Position numbers and translations under genes: made by a program. Positions 1 to 5,144 of a DNA stretch of 9,427 nucleotides are shown here, one piece after another; within the stretch, counting starts at the first letter, position 1; every line of letters starts with the position of its first letter. Location: contig CAZJPS010000045.1 in NCBI GenBank assembly GCA_964548055.1, forward strand, positions 1 through 9,427, written 5' to 3'. Under the pieces are notes generated by a model, which was given only the letters and a program-made list of their open reading frames with translations, did not search any database and had not been told where the DNA came from. This DNA comes from CAZJPS01 sp964548055 (GTDB lineage Bacteria > Patescibacteriota > Gracilibacteria > Peribacterales > Peribacteraceae).

Positions 1-54
1 CGCCCTCCTCTCCATTCTGTAGTACTTTGGTGGCAGAAGACGGGGATTACCCAT
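1..54 (-). CDS. rnpA: Ribonuclease P protein component, N-terminal fragment (probable)
   Basis: RnpA is the protein subunit that helps RNase P trim the 5' leaders of tRNA precursors. Only the first 18 codons lie in the window, reading MGNPRLLPPKYYRMERRA from an ATG at 54-52, open to the edge. The segment LPPKYYRMERRA resembles the basic 'LP..(R/Y)RL.R' opening of RnpA proteins. The main support is position: the frame begins 53 bases downstream of rpmH on the same strand, and rpmH-rnpA is a very widely conserved bacterial gene pair. An AAGGG about nine bases before the ATG could act as a weak ribosome binding site. The identification is inferred from context plus a short sequence; the rest of the gene is outside the window. 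Confidence 0.55.
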   Translation of the reverse strand, partial: MGNPRLLPPKYYRMERRA

Positions 55-56
55 TA

Positions 57-108
57 AAAAAGACCCTTGTCCCTTTTGTCCCCTTTTAAACCCTTGTCCC
101 CTTAATCC
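57..108. repeat. Pyrimidine-rich direct repeat, copy A
   Basis: A 52-base C/T-rich stretch fills the gap between rpmH and rnpA and reaches the rpmH stop codon. It recurs in the same orientation at 1769-1820 with about five mismatches, including 22 identical bases (71-92 versus 1783-1804). It is itself built of CCCTTGTCCC / CTTTTGTCCCC sub-units. No coding role is seen. Confidence 0.8.
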
Positions 109-263
109 TAAAGGTTCTTTTTCTTCTTCCTATTCTGTACGGTCAGGCGCTTCCTGCCCTGCCTTCTGCGGCGAGCGAGAACTTGCTTACCCTTTTTAGT
201 CTTGCTGCGGGTTAAAAACCCGTGCTTGCGAAGACGCCGACGCCATTTGAGTTTGCGTAACAT
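108..263 (-). CDS. rpmH: 50S ribosomal protein L34
   Basis: L34 is a small, highly basic protein of the large ribosomal subunit. The 51-residue product carries the L34 signature RKHGFLTRSKTKKGKQVL followed by ARRRRQGRKRLTV, matching the usual HGFxxRMxTxxGRxVLxxRRxKGRxxLxV pattern almost throughout. The lysine-rich tail (NRKKKKNL) is a few residues longer than in most families. The frame is open upstream to 404, but the upstream residues are hydrophobic and unlike L34, so the ATG at 263-261 is chosen. This leaves 14 residues before HGF against about 16-17 in typical L34, and the usual MKRTYQP opening is absent. A GGGAGG touches the ATG directly, too close for a normal Shine-Dalgarno. A promoter-like pair ends about ten bases upstream, so the message may be nearly leaderless. 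Downstream on the same strand is the probable rnpA. Confidence 0.93.
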   Translation of the reverse strand: MLRKLKWRRRLRKHGFLTRSKTKKGKQVLARRRRQGRKRLTVQNRKKKKNL

Positions 264-272
264 CCTCCCAAG

Positions 273-299
273 GCTATAGATTCTTTTGACGAAGGTCAA
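273..299 (-). promoter_or_regulatory. Candidate rpmH promoter
   Basis: On the minus strand, TTGACC (299-294) and TATAGC (278-273) sit 15 bases apart, a short but possible spacing. The -10-like box ends nine bases before the rpmH ATG, which would give a leader of only a few bases. The -35-like box is half of a small inverted repeat, TTGAC-GAAG-GTCAA (286-299), which could be an operator or coincidence. Confidence 0.35.
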
Positions 300-341
300 C
301 GTTTGTTTCCAATCGGGAAAGAGATTGAAGAGAAATAAGAG

Positions 342-436
342 AATAAAGGGATTAAAGGGGTAACAGCAAAGGAAAGAGGCTGTTTTTTCTTCATTTCCCT
401 TCAATCCCTTTCCTCACTTCAATCCCTTTATTCCCT
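342..436. repeat. Inverted and direct repeats in the rpmH/M16 divergent spacer
   Basis: The divergent spacer is purine-rich on its left half and pyrimidine-rich on its right half. GAATAAAGGGATT near 342-354 is the reverse complement of AATCCCTTTATTC near 421-433. CTTCAATCCCTTT occurs twice, at about 399-411 and 418-430. The two halves could fold together as a long imperfect hairpin. No gene is seen in 264-461. Confidence 0.55.
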
Positions 437-447
437 CAGTTCCCTCC

Positions 448-461
448 TATACTCTCCTCCT
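448..461 (+). promoter_or_regulatory. -10-like box just before the M16 peptidase start
   Basis: TATACT at 448-453 is followed by CTCCTCCT and then the ATG at 462. A start site seven bases after the box would fall within one or two bases of the ATG. No ribosome binding site is present; the sequence before the start is the opposite (C/T-rich). No convincing -35 box is visible, so this is tentative. Confidence 0.35.
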
Positions 462-1721
462 ATGTTCACCCTCGACAAACTTTCCTCCGGATTACGTGTT
501 CTTACCGCTCCCAGCCATGGAACGGCCTCTATTACCGTCATGGTCTTTGCCGGGGCTGGATCACGGTATGAGATAGATAGTGAGCGTGGAATTAGCCACT
601 TTTTAGAACATATGTTCTTTAAAGGAGGCAAAAAGTACCGGAATACGAAGGAAGTGAGTGCGGCAATTGATGGAGTGGGCGGAGATTTTAATGCCTTCAC
701 AGGAAAAGAATATGCAGGGTACTACGTGAAAGTAGCTTCTGAAGAAGTAGAAATGGCCTGTGATGTGCTGAGCGATATGCTCATTAATGCCTATTTCCCG
801 CAGGAAGAAATCGAAAAAGAGCGAGGGGTGATTATGGAAGAGGAACGCATGTATCAAGATACTCCCATGTACCGTGCCGGATGGGACTTTGAGGAGGTAC
901 TGTTTGGAGATCATCCACTGGGATGGGATACGATTGGAAAGGAACAAGTGATCCGCTCCGTGAATCAGGCAGATTTTCAGAAGCACAAAGATGAACTGTA
1001 TAGCGCGGAGAATTTGGTGGTGACCTTCTCCGGAAAAATCACGCAAAAAGAAGCGCTGCAACTTGCGGAGAAATATTTCGCCGCCATCAAAGGCAAGCAT
1101 GCACGTTCATTTACTCCATTTACAAAGTACGGACCCAAGCGCGTGTTCCTTCGCACAAAGAATACCGAACAAGCGCACTTGGTACTGGGAGTGCCCGCTC
1201 CAAGCTCACTCGATAACGAGCACTTTGCACATAAACTTCTGGCCGTGATTTTAGGAGGCAACATGAGCTCGCGTATGTTCCTGAATATCCGCGAGGCACA
1301 CGGGCTTTGTTATTACATTGCTACCGAAACGGATAATTATCTGGATGCAGGCTCCCTCTCAACGAGAGCAGGTGTAGACCAAACAAGGCTGCATGAAGCA
1401 ATTGCAGCCATCCGCAAAGAATACGACATCTGCGCTAAGGATGGTGTAACGGATGAGGAGGTACAGCGCGCAAAAGATTACGTAAAAGGTAAGATTACAC
1501 TCTCGATGGAAGATAGTGAGGAGCGGGCACATTTTTATGGAAAGCAGCAACTGCTCTATCCGTTCACCAGAACAATCGACGAATATTTTGCAGAGATTGA
1601 TGCAGTAAAGCGCGAACAGATCGATAGCCTCGCGAAGAAAATTTTGAAACCAGAAGAGCTGCGCCTTGTGGTGATCGGAAAAGAGGAGAAGCAAGCGGAT
1701 TTGGAGAAGCTCCTGTCGTAA
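462..1721 (+). CDS. M16 family zinc metallopeptidase (processing-peptidase-like)
   Basis: This is a zinc-dependent peptidase of the M16B type, related to mitochondrial processing peptidase beta and bacterial PqqL/YmxG-like proteins; these cleave peptides inside a clam-shaped chamber. The inverted zinc motif HxxEH is present as H46-F-L-E49-H50, with the third ligand at E126 (76 residues after H50, the canonical spacing) inside VIMEEERMYQDTP. The inactive C-terminal half follows, with the conserved GGNMSSRMFLNIRE and R277..GLCYYI segments. At 419 residues it has the normal single-chain length, and all catalytic residues are present. No signal peptide is seen, so it is probably cytoplasmic. The ATG at 462 is chosen because homology starts at once (LDKLSSGLRVLT). 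No Shine-Dalgarno precedes it. It is transcribed away from rpmH, and its substrate cannot be told from sequence. Confidence 0.95.
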   Translation: MFTLDKLSSGLRVLTAPSHGTASITVMVFAGAGSRYEIDSERGISHFLEHMFFKGGKKYRNTKEVSAAIDGVGGDFNAFTGKEYAGYYVKVASEEVEMACDVLSDMLINAYFPQEEIEKERGVIMEEERMYQDTPMYRAGWDFEEVLFGDHPLGWDTIGKEQVIRSVNQADFQKHKDELYSAENLVVTFSGKITQKEALQLAEKYFAAIKGKHARSFTPFTKYGPKRVFLRTKNTEQAHLVLGVPAPSSLDNEHFAHKLLAVILGGNMSSRMFLNIREAHGLCYYIATETDNYLDAGSLSTRAGVDQTRLHEAIAAIRKEYDICAKDGVTDEEVQRAKDYVKGKITLSMEDSEERAHFYGKQQLLYPFTRTIDEYFAEIDAVKREQIDSLAKKILKPEELRLVVIGKEEKQADLEKLLS

Positions 1722-1755
1722 GAAGAGGGCAAAGGGCATAAAGGCTGTAAAGAGA

Positions 1756-1820
1756 ACAAAGGTTTTAAGAAAAGACCTCTGTCCCTTTTGTCCCCTTTTA
1801 AACCTTTGTCTCCTTATTCC
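1756..1820. repeat. Pyrimidine-rich direct repeat, copy B, with hairpin
   Basis: Positions 1769-1820 repeat the 57-108 sequence at roughly 90 percent identity. Unlike copy A, this copy has a complementary arm: ACAAAGGTTT at 1756-1765 pairs perfectly with AAACCTTTGT at 1800-1809, and three further pairs are possible beyond a bulged A. It follows the M16 gene, but no T-run follows the stem, so a standard terminator is not supported. The rest of the spacer to 1873 holds a small palindrome, GTAGTAGACTAC at 1843-1854, and a C/T-rich run. Confidence 0.7.
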
Positions 1821-1873
1821 GTAACTTTCTCCCTTCCTATCCGTAGTAGACTACAGCTCTCCCCCTCTCCCCT

Positions 1874-2965
1874 ATGAAGGTACGTCATCTCGCCGTTGCA
1901 CTTGGACTTCTCTCGTTTGCGCCAATCGCGCTTGCCTTCAGTGATGTGCGCACTGAATCTTCGGTGAACACATCTGTGCAGTTTTTGCAATCGCAGGGAA
2001 TTGTGGAGGGGTACAGCGATGGCACCTTTCGGCCAAATGCCAGAGTAAATAGAGCAGAATTTTTAAAAGTGCTTATGAACGCAGCACCGGCACATGCAAA
2101 CACCCGTACTGACGTGCGTTGCTTTGCTGATTTTTTGGGGCCCGAAAGATGGTATTGGCGCACTGCGTGCGAAGCCAAAGCCGCAGCAATCGTGCAGGGA
2201 TATCCCGATGGTGATTTTAAAGGAGAGAGGTTCGTGAATACGGCAGAAGCGCTTAAAATGGCTGTTCTTGCATTTCATCTGCCGCTCCCACAGTACTTCC
2301 GAGCGCCCGATCACTGGTACGATCCTTATTTTGATGCACTCTCCACGACAGATGTCTTTTTCACCGTCAGCCGCACACCCGATCATCTGCTCACACGGGG
2401 CGAGATGGCAGATGTGATTGCGATTCTTCTACGCGGCGGAAACTCTGCGCTGAGTTGTAACGGTCATCCCGTTGGCACAAGTTATATCGGCTCTGATGGA
2501 TGCAATACTTGTTCGTGTACCGAGAACGGGGAAATCTGCACCAAGATGGCATGTGTAGAAACGAAATGCTTCAGCACAGATGACTGCAGGGCTGATCAGA
2601 TTTGCTCAACCGAACTCGGCGACTGCCAAAGTGCATGTCCTCCAGGAAATGAAATGTGTATTCAGGTATGCGCAGGCACGTGTCAGAAAAAAGACTCTGC
2701 AATGAGCTGTCCTGATCGTAAAAAACAGATCGATCAGAAGTTTGCGAATAATCTATCGTGCAATACCGATAGCGACTGCGGAGTATTCATCCGCGGCTGC
2801 AGCCCGTATCTCACCTGCGGAAAAGCTGTACGCAAAGATGCTATCCCAGGACTAGAGCAGGAAGTATCCACCTACGCAGATTTGTGTAGTACTGAGCCGA
2901 TGATGTGCGCGGGGTGCATGGCGCAGACTGCAGTGTGTAGGAGTGGGTTGTGTGTTTTGAAATAA
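1874..2965 (+). CDS. Secreted SLH-domain protein with cysteine-rich C-terminal region
   Basis: SLH repeats usually anchor proteins to the cell wall or envelope of an S-layered cell. The 363-residue product starts with a clear signal peptide (MKVRHLAVALGLLSFAPIALA, cleavage after residue 21). Three SLH-like repeats follow: residues about 23-70 (FSDV, GIVEGYSDGTFRPNARVNRAE), 83-134 (IVQGYPDGDF) and 147-188 (weaker, with LTRGEMADVIAILL). Residues 195-363 contain 24 cysteines in spaced clusters; GSDGCNTCSCTENGEICT resembles small disulfide modules such as pacifastin or VWC types, but no firm family is assigned. The even cysteine count fits an extracytoplasmic, disulfide-bonded domain. The ATG is fixed by the signal peptide. 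The preceding 17 bases contain no G, so there is no Shine-Dalgarno. The ligand or function of the Cys-rich part is unknown. Confidence 0.9.
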   Translation: MKVRHLAVALGLLSFAPIALAFSDVRTESSVNTSVQFLQSQGIVEGYSDGTFRPNARVNRAEFLKVLMNAAPAHANTRTDVRCFADFLGPERWYWRTACEAKAAAIVQGYPDGDFKGERFVNTAEALKMAVLAFHLPLPQYFRAPDHWYDPYFDALSTTDVFFTVSRTPDHLLTRGEMADVIAILLRGGNSALSCNGHPVGTSYIGSDGCNTCSCTENGEICTKMACVETKCFSTDDCRADQICSTELGDCQSACPPGNEMCIQVCAGTCQKKDSAMSCPDRKKQIDQKFANNLSCNTDSDCGVFIRGCSPYLTCGKAVRKDAIPGLEQEVSTYADLCSTEPMMCAGCMAQTAVCRSGLCVLK

Positions 2966-3152
2966 AGCTCCTTTGGGGAGAAGTTTCAACTTTCAAACTT
3001 TCAAGATTCAAGAAAATTTCAATTTCAATATAAAAAAACAACAAAAACATTATCACGCAGAGCGGGTTTCCCTACCCGCGGTGCCAAAGAATAATGTCGG
3101 GAGCGTCTAGGATTTGGTGATCAGAAAGAGAGGAAGTAATACAGAATCTTGA

Positions 3153-3187
3153 CCCCCTCCCCCTCGCCCCCTCCCGTCGGGAGGGGG
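3153..3187. repeat. C-rich tract and perfect hairpin (G-quadruplex motif on minus strand)
   Basis: CCCCCTCCCG at 3167-3176 pairs perfectly with CGGGAGGGGG at 3178-3187 around one central base. On the minus strand, 3175-3153 contains four G-runs of three to five bases separated by one to three bases, a textbook G-quadruplex pattern. It lies at the centre of the large inverted repeat. C-rich palindromes of this style are common dispersed repeats in bacterial genomes. Confidence 0.7.
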
Positions 3188-3225
3188 AGGAGAACGTGCT
3201 TTTTACAAAGAACGTACTAAACGAT

Positions 3226-3258
3226 CCCGCGGGTCACGTCATATTAATGTGACGTGAC
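3226..3258. repeat. Palindrome and hairpin inside the large inverted repeat
   Basis: GTCACGTCA at 3233-3241 pairs perfectly with TGACGTGAC at 3250-3258 around an eight-base AT-rich loop. It overlaps the palindrome CCCGCGGG (3226-3233). It directly abuts the right 21-base arm of the large element. Confidence 0.65.
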
Positions 3259-3432
3259 GGGTACGGAAACCCGCTCTGAGGTACAAAAGGCTAAGGATCT
3301 TTTTTATTATTTATTTTTGAAATTTTCTTGTGAGTTGAAACTTAACTGTTTGAAACTTCTTCTCAAGGCCTCAAAAAATGTCACCGATCCCCTCCTCAAA
3401 CGTCACAACATATGTATCTTCCCCTCTTGCGT

Positions 3433-3999
3433 ATGAGAAAATCTCTTTCTGTTGCACTTGCAACGCTTAGCTTTCTGCCAGTCTCTGCATTCGCGCTTTC
3501 TGTGCATACGTCGGAATCATCTTCAGTAAAAGTGCATATCAATCAAAATACCTCGAATGGAAAAACAACGACGACGGTGGACACGGATATTGATGGAGAT
3601 CGCGAAACAAAAAAAATGGAAAGCTTTTCGAATGCGAATGTGGAAGTGCCGGCACTACCTGCTGATTTTGGAACAGTGAGCCTAAGCGAATGGTGGGATG
3701 TACACTGTACGGATTATTTTCCTGCTGGGAATCGCCTGTGTAAAAACAATATGGATGATTGGAATACGCGCATGCACACATCGTTTGGACGCTGGCTTAC
3801 CCGCATGACTGCTAGATCGAGCGGAGTATCAACGAGCGAATTTATCAAGACATTGAAGACAGGCAACGCTACTACCAAAGTACGTGCAACTACGTCTACC
3901 TCTACGAGCACTTCCAATGGAAGCCTGTGGGAGGATTGCAGCAACGTAAACCTGAAGGTGCAGGCTAGATGTATGGCCGACAAACTGATAAATCAGTAG
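3433..3999 (+). CDS. Small secreted protein of unknown function
   Basis: I do not recognise the family. The 188-residue product opens with a signal peptide, MRKSLSVALATLSFLPVSAFA, with a good cleavage site after residue 21. The mature part begins with a Ser/Thr/Asp-rich segment (residues 22-70), then a more ordered region rich in Trp and charged residues (80-145, with SLSEWWDVHCTDYFPAGNRLC). A Thr/Ser run (TTSTSTSTS, about 153-161) follows, then a short C-terminal segment with two cysteines. The four mature cysteines (92, 103, 169, 180) could form two disulfides. An in-frame ATG lies seven codons upstream at 3412; 3433 is preferred because it gives the standard basic n-region. No Shine-Dalgarno is visible before either. 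It probably functions outside the cytoplasmic membrane. Confidence 0.75.
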   Translation: MRKSLSVALATLSFLPVSAFALSVHTSESSSVKVHINQNTSNGKTTTTVDTDIDGDRETKKMESFSNANVEVPALPADFGTVSLSEWWDVHCTDYFPAGNRLCKNNMDDWNTRMHTSFGRWLTRMTARSSGVSTSEFIKTLKTGNATTKVRATTSTSTSTSNGSLWEDCSNVNLKVQARCMADKLINQ

Positions 4000-4024
4000 T
4001 CTGGCTGTACAAGAAGACTCAAAT

Positions 4025-4060
4025 TTGACACTTTCCCTCTGCTATTTCTTATACTATAAT
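4025..4060 (+). promoter_or_regulatory. ndk promoter
   Basis: A perfect -35 TTGACA (4025-4030) precedes two overlapping -10 candidates: TATACT (4050-4055, spacing 19) and consensus TATAAT (4055-4060, spacing 24). With either box the transcript would start within about zero to six bases of the ndk ATG at 4067. No ribosome binding site lies in the CCCGCC between box and start, which suggests a leaderless or nearly leaderless message. Confidence 0.6.
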
Positions 4061-4066
4061 CCCGCC

Positions 4067-4486
4067 ATGCAACGCACCCTCATCCTCCTCAAGCCAGACG
4101 CCGTTCAAAAAGGAATCCTTGGAAAAGTGATCCAGAGATTTGAAGAAAGCGGCTTTAAAATTCGCGGATGCAAAATGATCCGCCTTTCAAAAGAGATTCT
4201 GAAAGAACACTACGCACACATTGCAGAAAAGCCGTTCTACCCTGAAGTAGAAACCTTCATGGGCTCCGCTCCAGTGCTTGCGATGGTGATTGAAGGCAAC
4301 GATATTGTTGCCAAAGTACGCGATATGCTGGGTGTAACCGATAGCCGCAAGGCAGCTCCTGGAACACTGCGCGCTGAATTTGGCGTGGATCAGATGGTGA
4401 ACGTGGCGCATGCATCGGATAGTGAGGAGACCGCCATAAAAGAAGTTGAACGCTTCTTTAACGAAAGCGAATTGTTTAATTACTAA
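4067..4486 (+). CDS. ndk: Nucleoside diphosphate kinase
   Basis: Ndk transfers the gamma phosphate of ATP to other nucleoside diphosphates through a phospho-histidine intermediate, balancing NTP and dNTP pools in the cytoplasm. The 139-residue product has normal length and a complete active site: K9 in LLKPDAV, Y49, F57, R85, T91, R102 in PGTLRAEFG, N112 and catalytic H115 in the NVAHASDSEE signature (canonical NxxHxSDS). The frame is open 14 codons upstream, but those residues overlap the promoter and are not Ndk-like, so the ATG at 4067 is chosen. The stop TAA is followed at once by an in-frame TAG. A diverged copy of the gene's own last codons lies 36 bases further on. Confidence 0.97.
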   Translation: MQRTLILLKPDAVQKGILGKVIQRFEESGFKIRGCKMIRLSKEILKEHYAHIAEKPFYPEVETFMGSAPVLAMVIEGNDIVAKVRDMLGVTDSRKAAPGTLRAEFGVDQMVNVAHASDSEETAIKEVERFFNESELFNY

Positions 4487-4489
4487 TAG

Positions 4490-4518
4490 GCCACGTGGCC
4501 TTTAGGCCTTTACGTGGC
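4490..4518. repeat. Hairpin directly after ndk
   Basis: GCCACGT (4490-4496) pairs with ACGTGGC (4512-4518), and GGCC (4497-4500) with GGCC (4505-4508) around a TTTA loop, leaving one three-base bulge. GGCCACGTGGCC (4489-4500) is also a perfect 12-base palindrome. No T-run follows, so it is not a classical terminator. It sits exactly between the ndk stop and the second copy of the ndk tail. Confidence 0.75.
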
Positions 4519-4522
4519 GGCA

Positions 4523-4573
4523 GCAAAAGAAGTGAAGAGATTCTTTAGCGAAGACGAATTGTTCCAGTACTAA
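4523..4573 (+). pseudogene. Remnant second copy of the ndk 3' end
   Basis: These 17 codons, read in the same frame as ndk, give AKEVKRFFSEDELFQY and a stop. They align with the ndk C-terminus IKEVERFFNESELFNY at 11 of 16 residues and about 38 of 51 bases. The changes are mostly conservative, as expected for a once-functional copy rather than a recent error. The rest of the second copy is missing; the hairpin at 4490-4518 lies at the junction. It probably has no product, unless the tandem stops TAA-TAG of ndk are read through. Confidence 0.75.
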
Positions 4574-4586
4574 AAGCACAGCACAT

Positions 4587-4617
4587 AAAAAAAGCGGGAA
4601 GCCCGAGGGCCTCCCGC
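4587..4617 (-). terminator. Intrinsic terminator of the small membrane protein gene
   Basis: On the minus strand, GCGGGAGGCCC pairs with GGGCTTCCCGC (4617-4594, one G-U pair) and is followed by seven T residues (4593-4587). A second perfect hairpin, 4641-4620, lies between the stop codon and this terminator. The T-run exists only on the minus strand, so it serves the minus-strand gene. Confidence 0.85.
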
Positions 4618-4863
4618 ATGCCGGATTCTTCGGAATCCGGCTAGCGTCCTAGCACCATATCTAATGGATATGGTGGATATCTTCCTGAGCCATGGATGCA
4701 TACCATAGCCCACCCGGCCGCCATCATGGCGATGCCGACGAGGAGGAGACAAATGGAAGTTGCCATCCATGGCAACCCCAGTTTCTCGGAAAGCCTTTCG
4801 GCTTTCCGAGAAATCCAGCCCTCATCCGTGAGGGCTAAAATGGTTAGGAGCCATCCGATGGCT
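4594..4863 (-). repeat. Array of nine consecutive hairpins across a short gene and its terminator
   Basis: Nine adjacent inverted repeats cover most of this stretch: 4594-4617; 4620-4628/4633-4641 (perfect, TTCG loop on the plus strand); 4653-4661/4667-4675 (perfect); 4689-4695/4703-4709; 4715-4724/4726-4737 (two-base bulge); 4759-4766/4769-4776 (perfect); 4782-4795/4800-4813 (perfect, 14 base pairs); 4817-4824/4829-4836 (perfect); 4849-4854/4858-4863 (perfect). The only two imperfect pairs (4600/4611 and 4691/4707) are A-C on the plus strand but G-U on the minus strand. The folded molecule is therefore more likely the minus-strand RNA, the sense strand of the overlapping gene. Confidence 0.8.
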
Positions 4864-4889
4864 GCTACCCAAAATCCAAATGCTTCCAC
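4641..4889 (-). CDS. Small two-helix membrane protein, unknown function
   Basis: I do not recognise the family. The 82-residue product has two hydrophobic helices, residues about 5-21 (GFWVAAIGWLLTILALT) and 42-64 (MATSICLLLVGIAMMAAGWAMV). A charged linker, SRKAERLSEK, joins them, and a short Pro/Tyr-rich tail follows. The start is GTG at 4889-4887, supported by a good ribosome binding site AAGGAG nine bases upstream. A terminator follows the stop, so the unit looks monocistronic. It converges on ndk. Nearly the whole coding sequence after codon 9 consists of back-to-back hairpins; for example, the linker codons are the 14-base-pair palindrome at 4782-4813. The RNA may thus matter as much as the protein, or a structured RNA may overlap the frame. 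Confidence 0.65.
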   Translation of the reverse strand: MEAFGFWVAAIGWLLTILALTDEGWISRKAERLSEKLGLPWMATSICLLLVGIAMMAAGWAMVCIHGSGRYPPYPLDMVLGR

Positions 4890-4898
4890 TTTTTTCTT

Positions 4899-4904
4899 CT
4901 CCTT
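4899..4904 (-). promoter_or_regulatory. Ribosome binding site for the small membrane protein
   Basis: AAGGAG on the minus strand lies nine bases before the GTG at 4889 and decides that start. It is the only well-placed Shine-Dalgarno found in the window. Confidence 0.7.
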
Positions 4905-5038
4905 TTGTAAGTGTGAAAGATCGACGCTGACGTATTGTCTTTATAGCGCTAAGAGGAACAAGGCTCTTAGTGTATTGACTTTTTTATTATAATAATGCAT
5001 AATGACTGAATACGAGAGTGGAGGTTTTTCCCTTATTG
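4905..5038. other. AT-rich spacer with promoter-like motifs
   Basis: No gene is seen. CTAAGAG (4949-4955) pairs with CTCTTAG (4964-4970). On the plus strand TTGACT (4975-4980) and CATAAT (4998-5003) are 17 bases apart, a promoter-like arrangement, but no plus-strand gene follows. TATAAT also occurs on both strands around 4986-4993. The promoter of the minus-strand membrane protein gene should lie in this spacer, but I cannot pick it with confidence. Confidence 0.4.
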
Positions 5039-5144
5039 CCTCACCCCCGGCCCCTCTCCCGCTCCACTATTGTTTGTTGTGTATGTTGTTATTTTAATTG
5101 TGATTGAGAAACGGGAGAGGGGTGCCCGAAGGGCGGGGTGAGGG
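5039..5144. repeat. Long palindromic repeat abutting the stop of the giant gene
   Basis: CCTCACCCC (5039-5047) pairs with GGGGTGAGG (5135-5143), and CCCCTCTCCCG (5051-5061) pairs perfectly with CGGGAGAGGGG (5112-5122). One arm carries a mini-hairpin, GCCCGAAGGGC. A 50-base AT-rich loop lies between. The CCTCACCCCCGGCCCCTCTC style is a familiar dispersed palindromic repeat in many bacterial genomes. It ends one base before the stop codon of the minus-strand gene and might act as a 3' stabiliser, but no T-run follows. Confidence 0.75.

Larger units (their letters stand above)
2979..3360. repeat. Large imperfect inverted repeat filling the 2966-3411 gene-free region
   Basis: The two halves of this roughly 380-base element are reverse complements in order. 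The 11-base AGAAGTTTCAA block at 2979-2989 matches 3350-3360. The 14-base block at 3009-3022 matches 3317-3330. The 21-base block at 3058-3078 matches 3258-3278 with one mismatch. Between these blocks the arms are AT-rich and looser. The centre holds further small hairpins (3167-3187, 3233-3258). It could be a non-autonomous mobile element with long terminal inverted repeats, or a structured RNA or cruciform. No target-site duplication was recognised and no protein-coding frame is convincing. Confidence 0.75.

Noticed and set aside
603..1100. Minus-strand 165-residue frame inside the M16 gene
   Set aside because: The opposite strand carries a full M16 peptidase with all catalytic residues; this is a shadow.
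2968..2980. Short hairpin CTCC-TTTG-GGAG after the SLH gene as terminator
   Set aside because: The stem is only four pairs and the following bases are not a T-run.
3254..3436. Plus-strand 60-residue frame in the large inverted repeat
   Set aside because: It runs through the right arm of the repeat, has no ribosome binding site and does not resemble a protein.
4696..4992. Plus-strand 98-residue frame over the small membrane gene
   Set aside because: It has no ribosome binding site, and its length is explained by mirror-image coding. The minus-strand frame has a Shine-Dalgarno, two membrane helices and a terminator.
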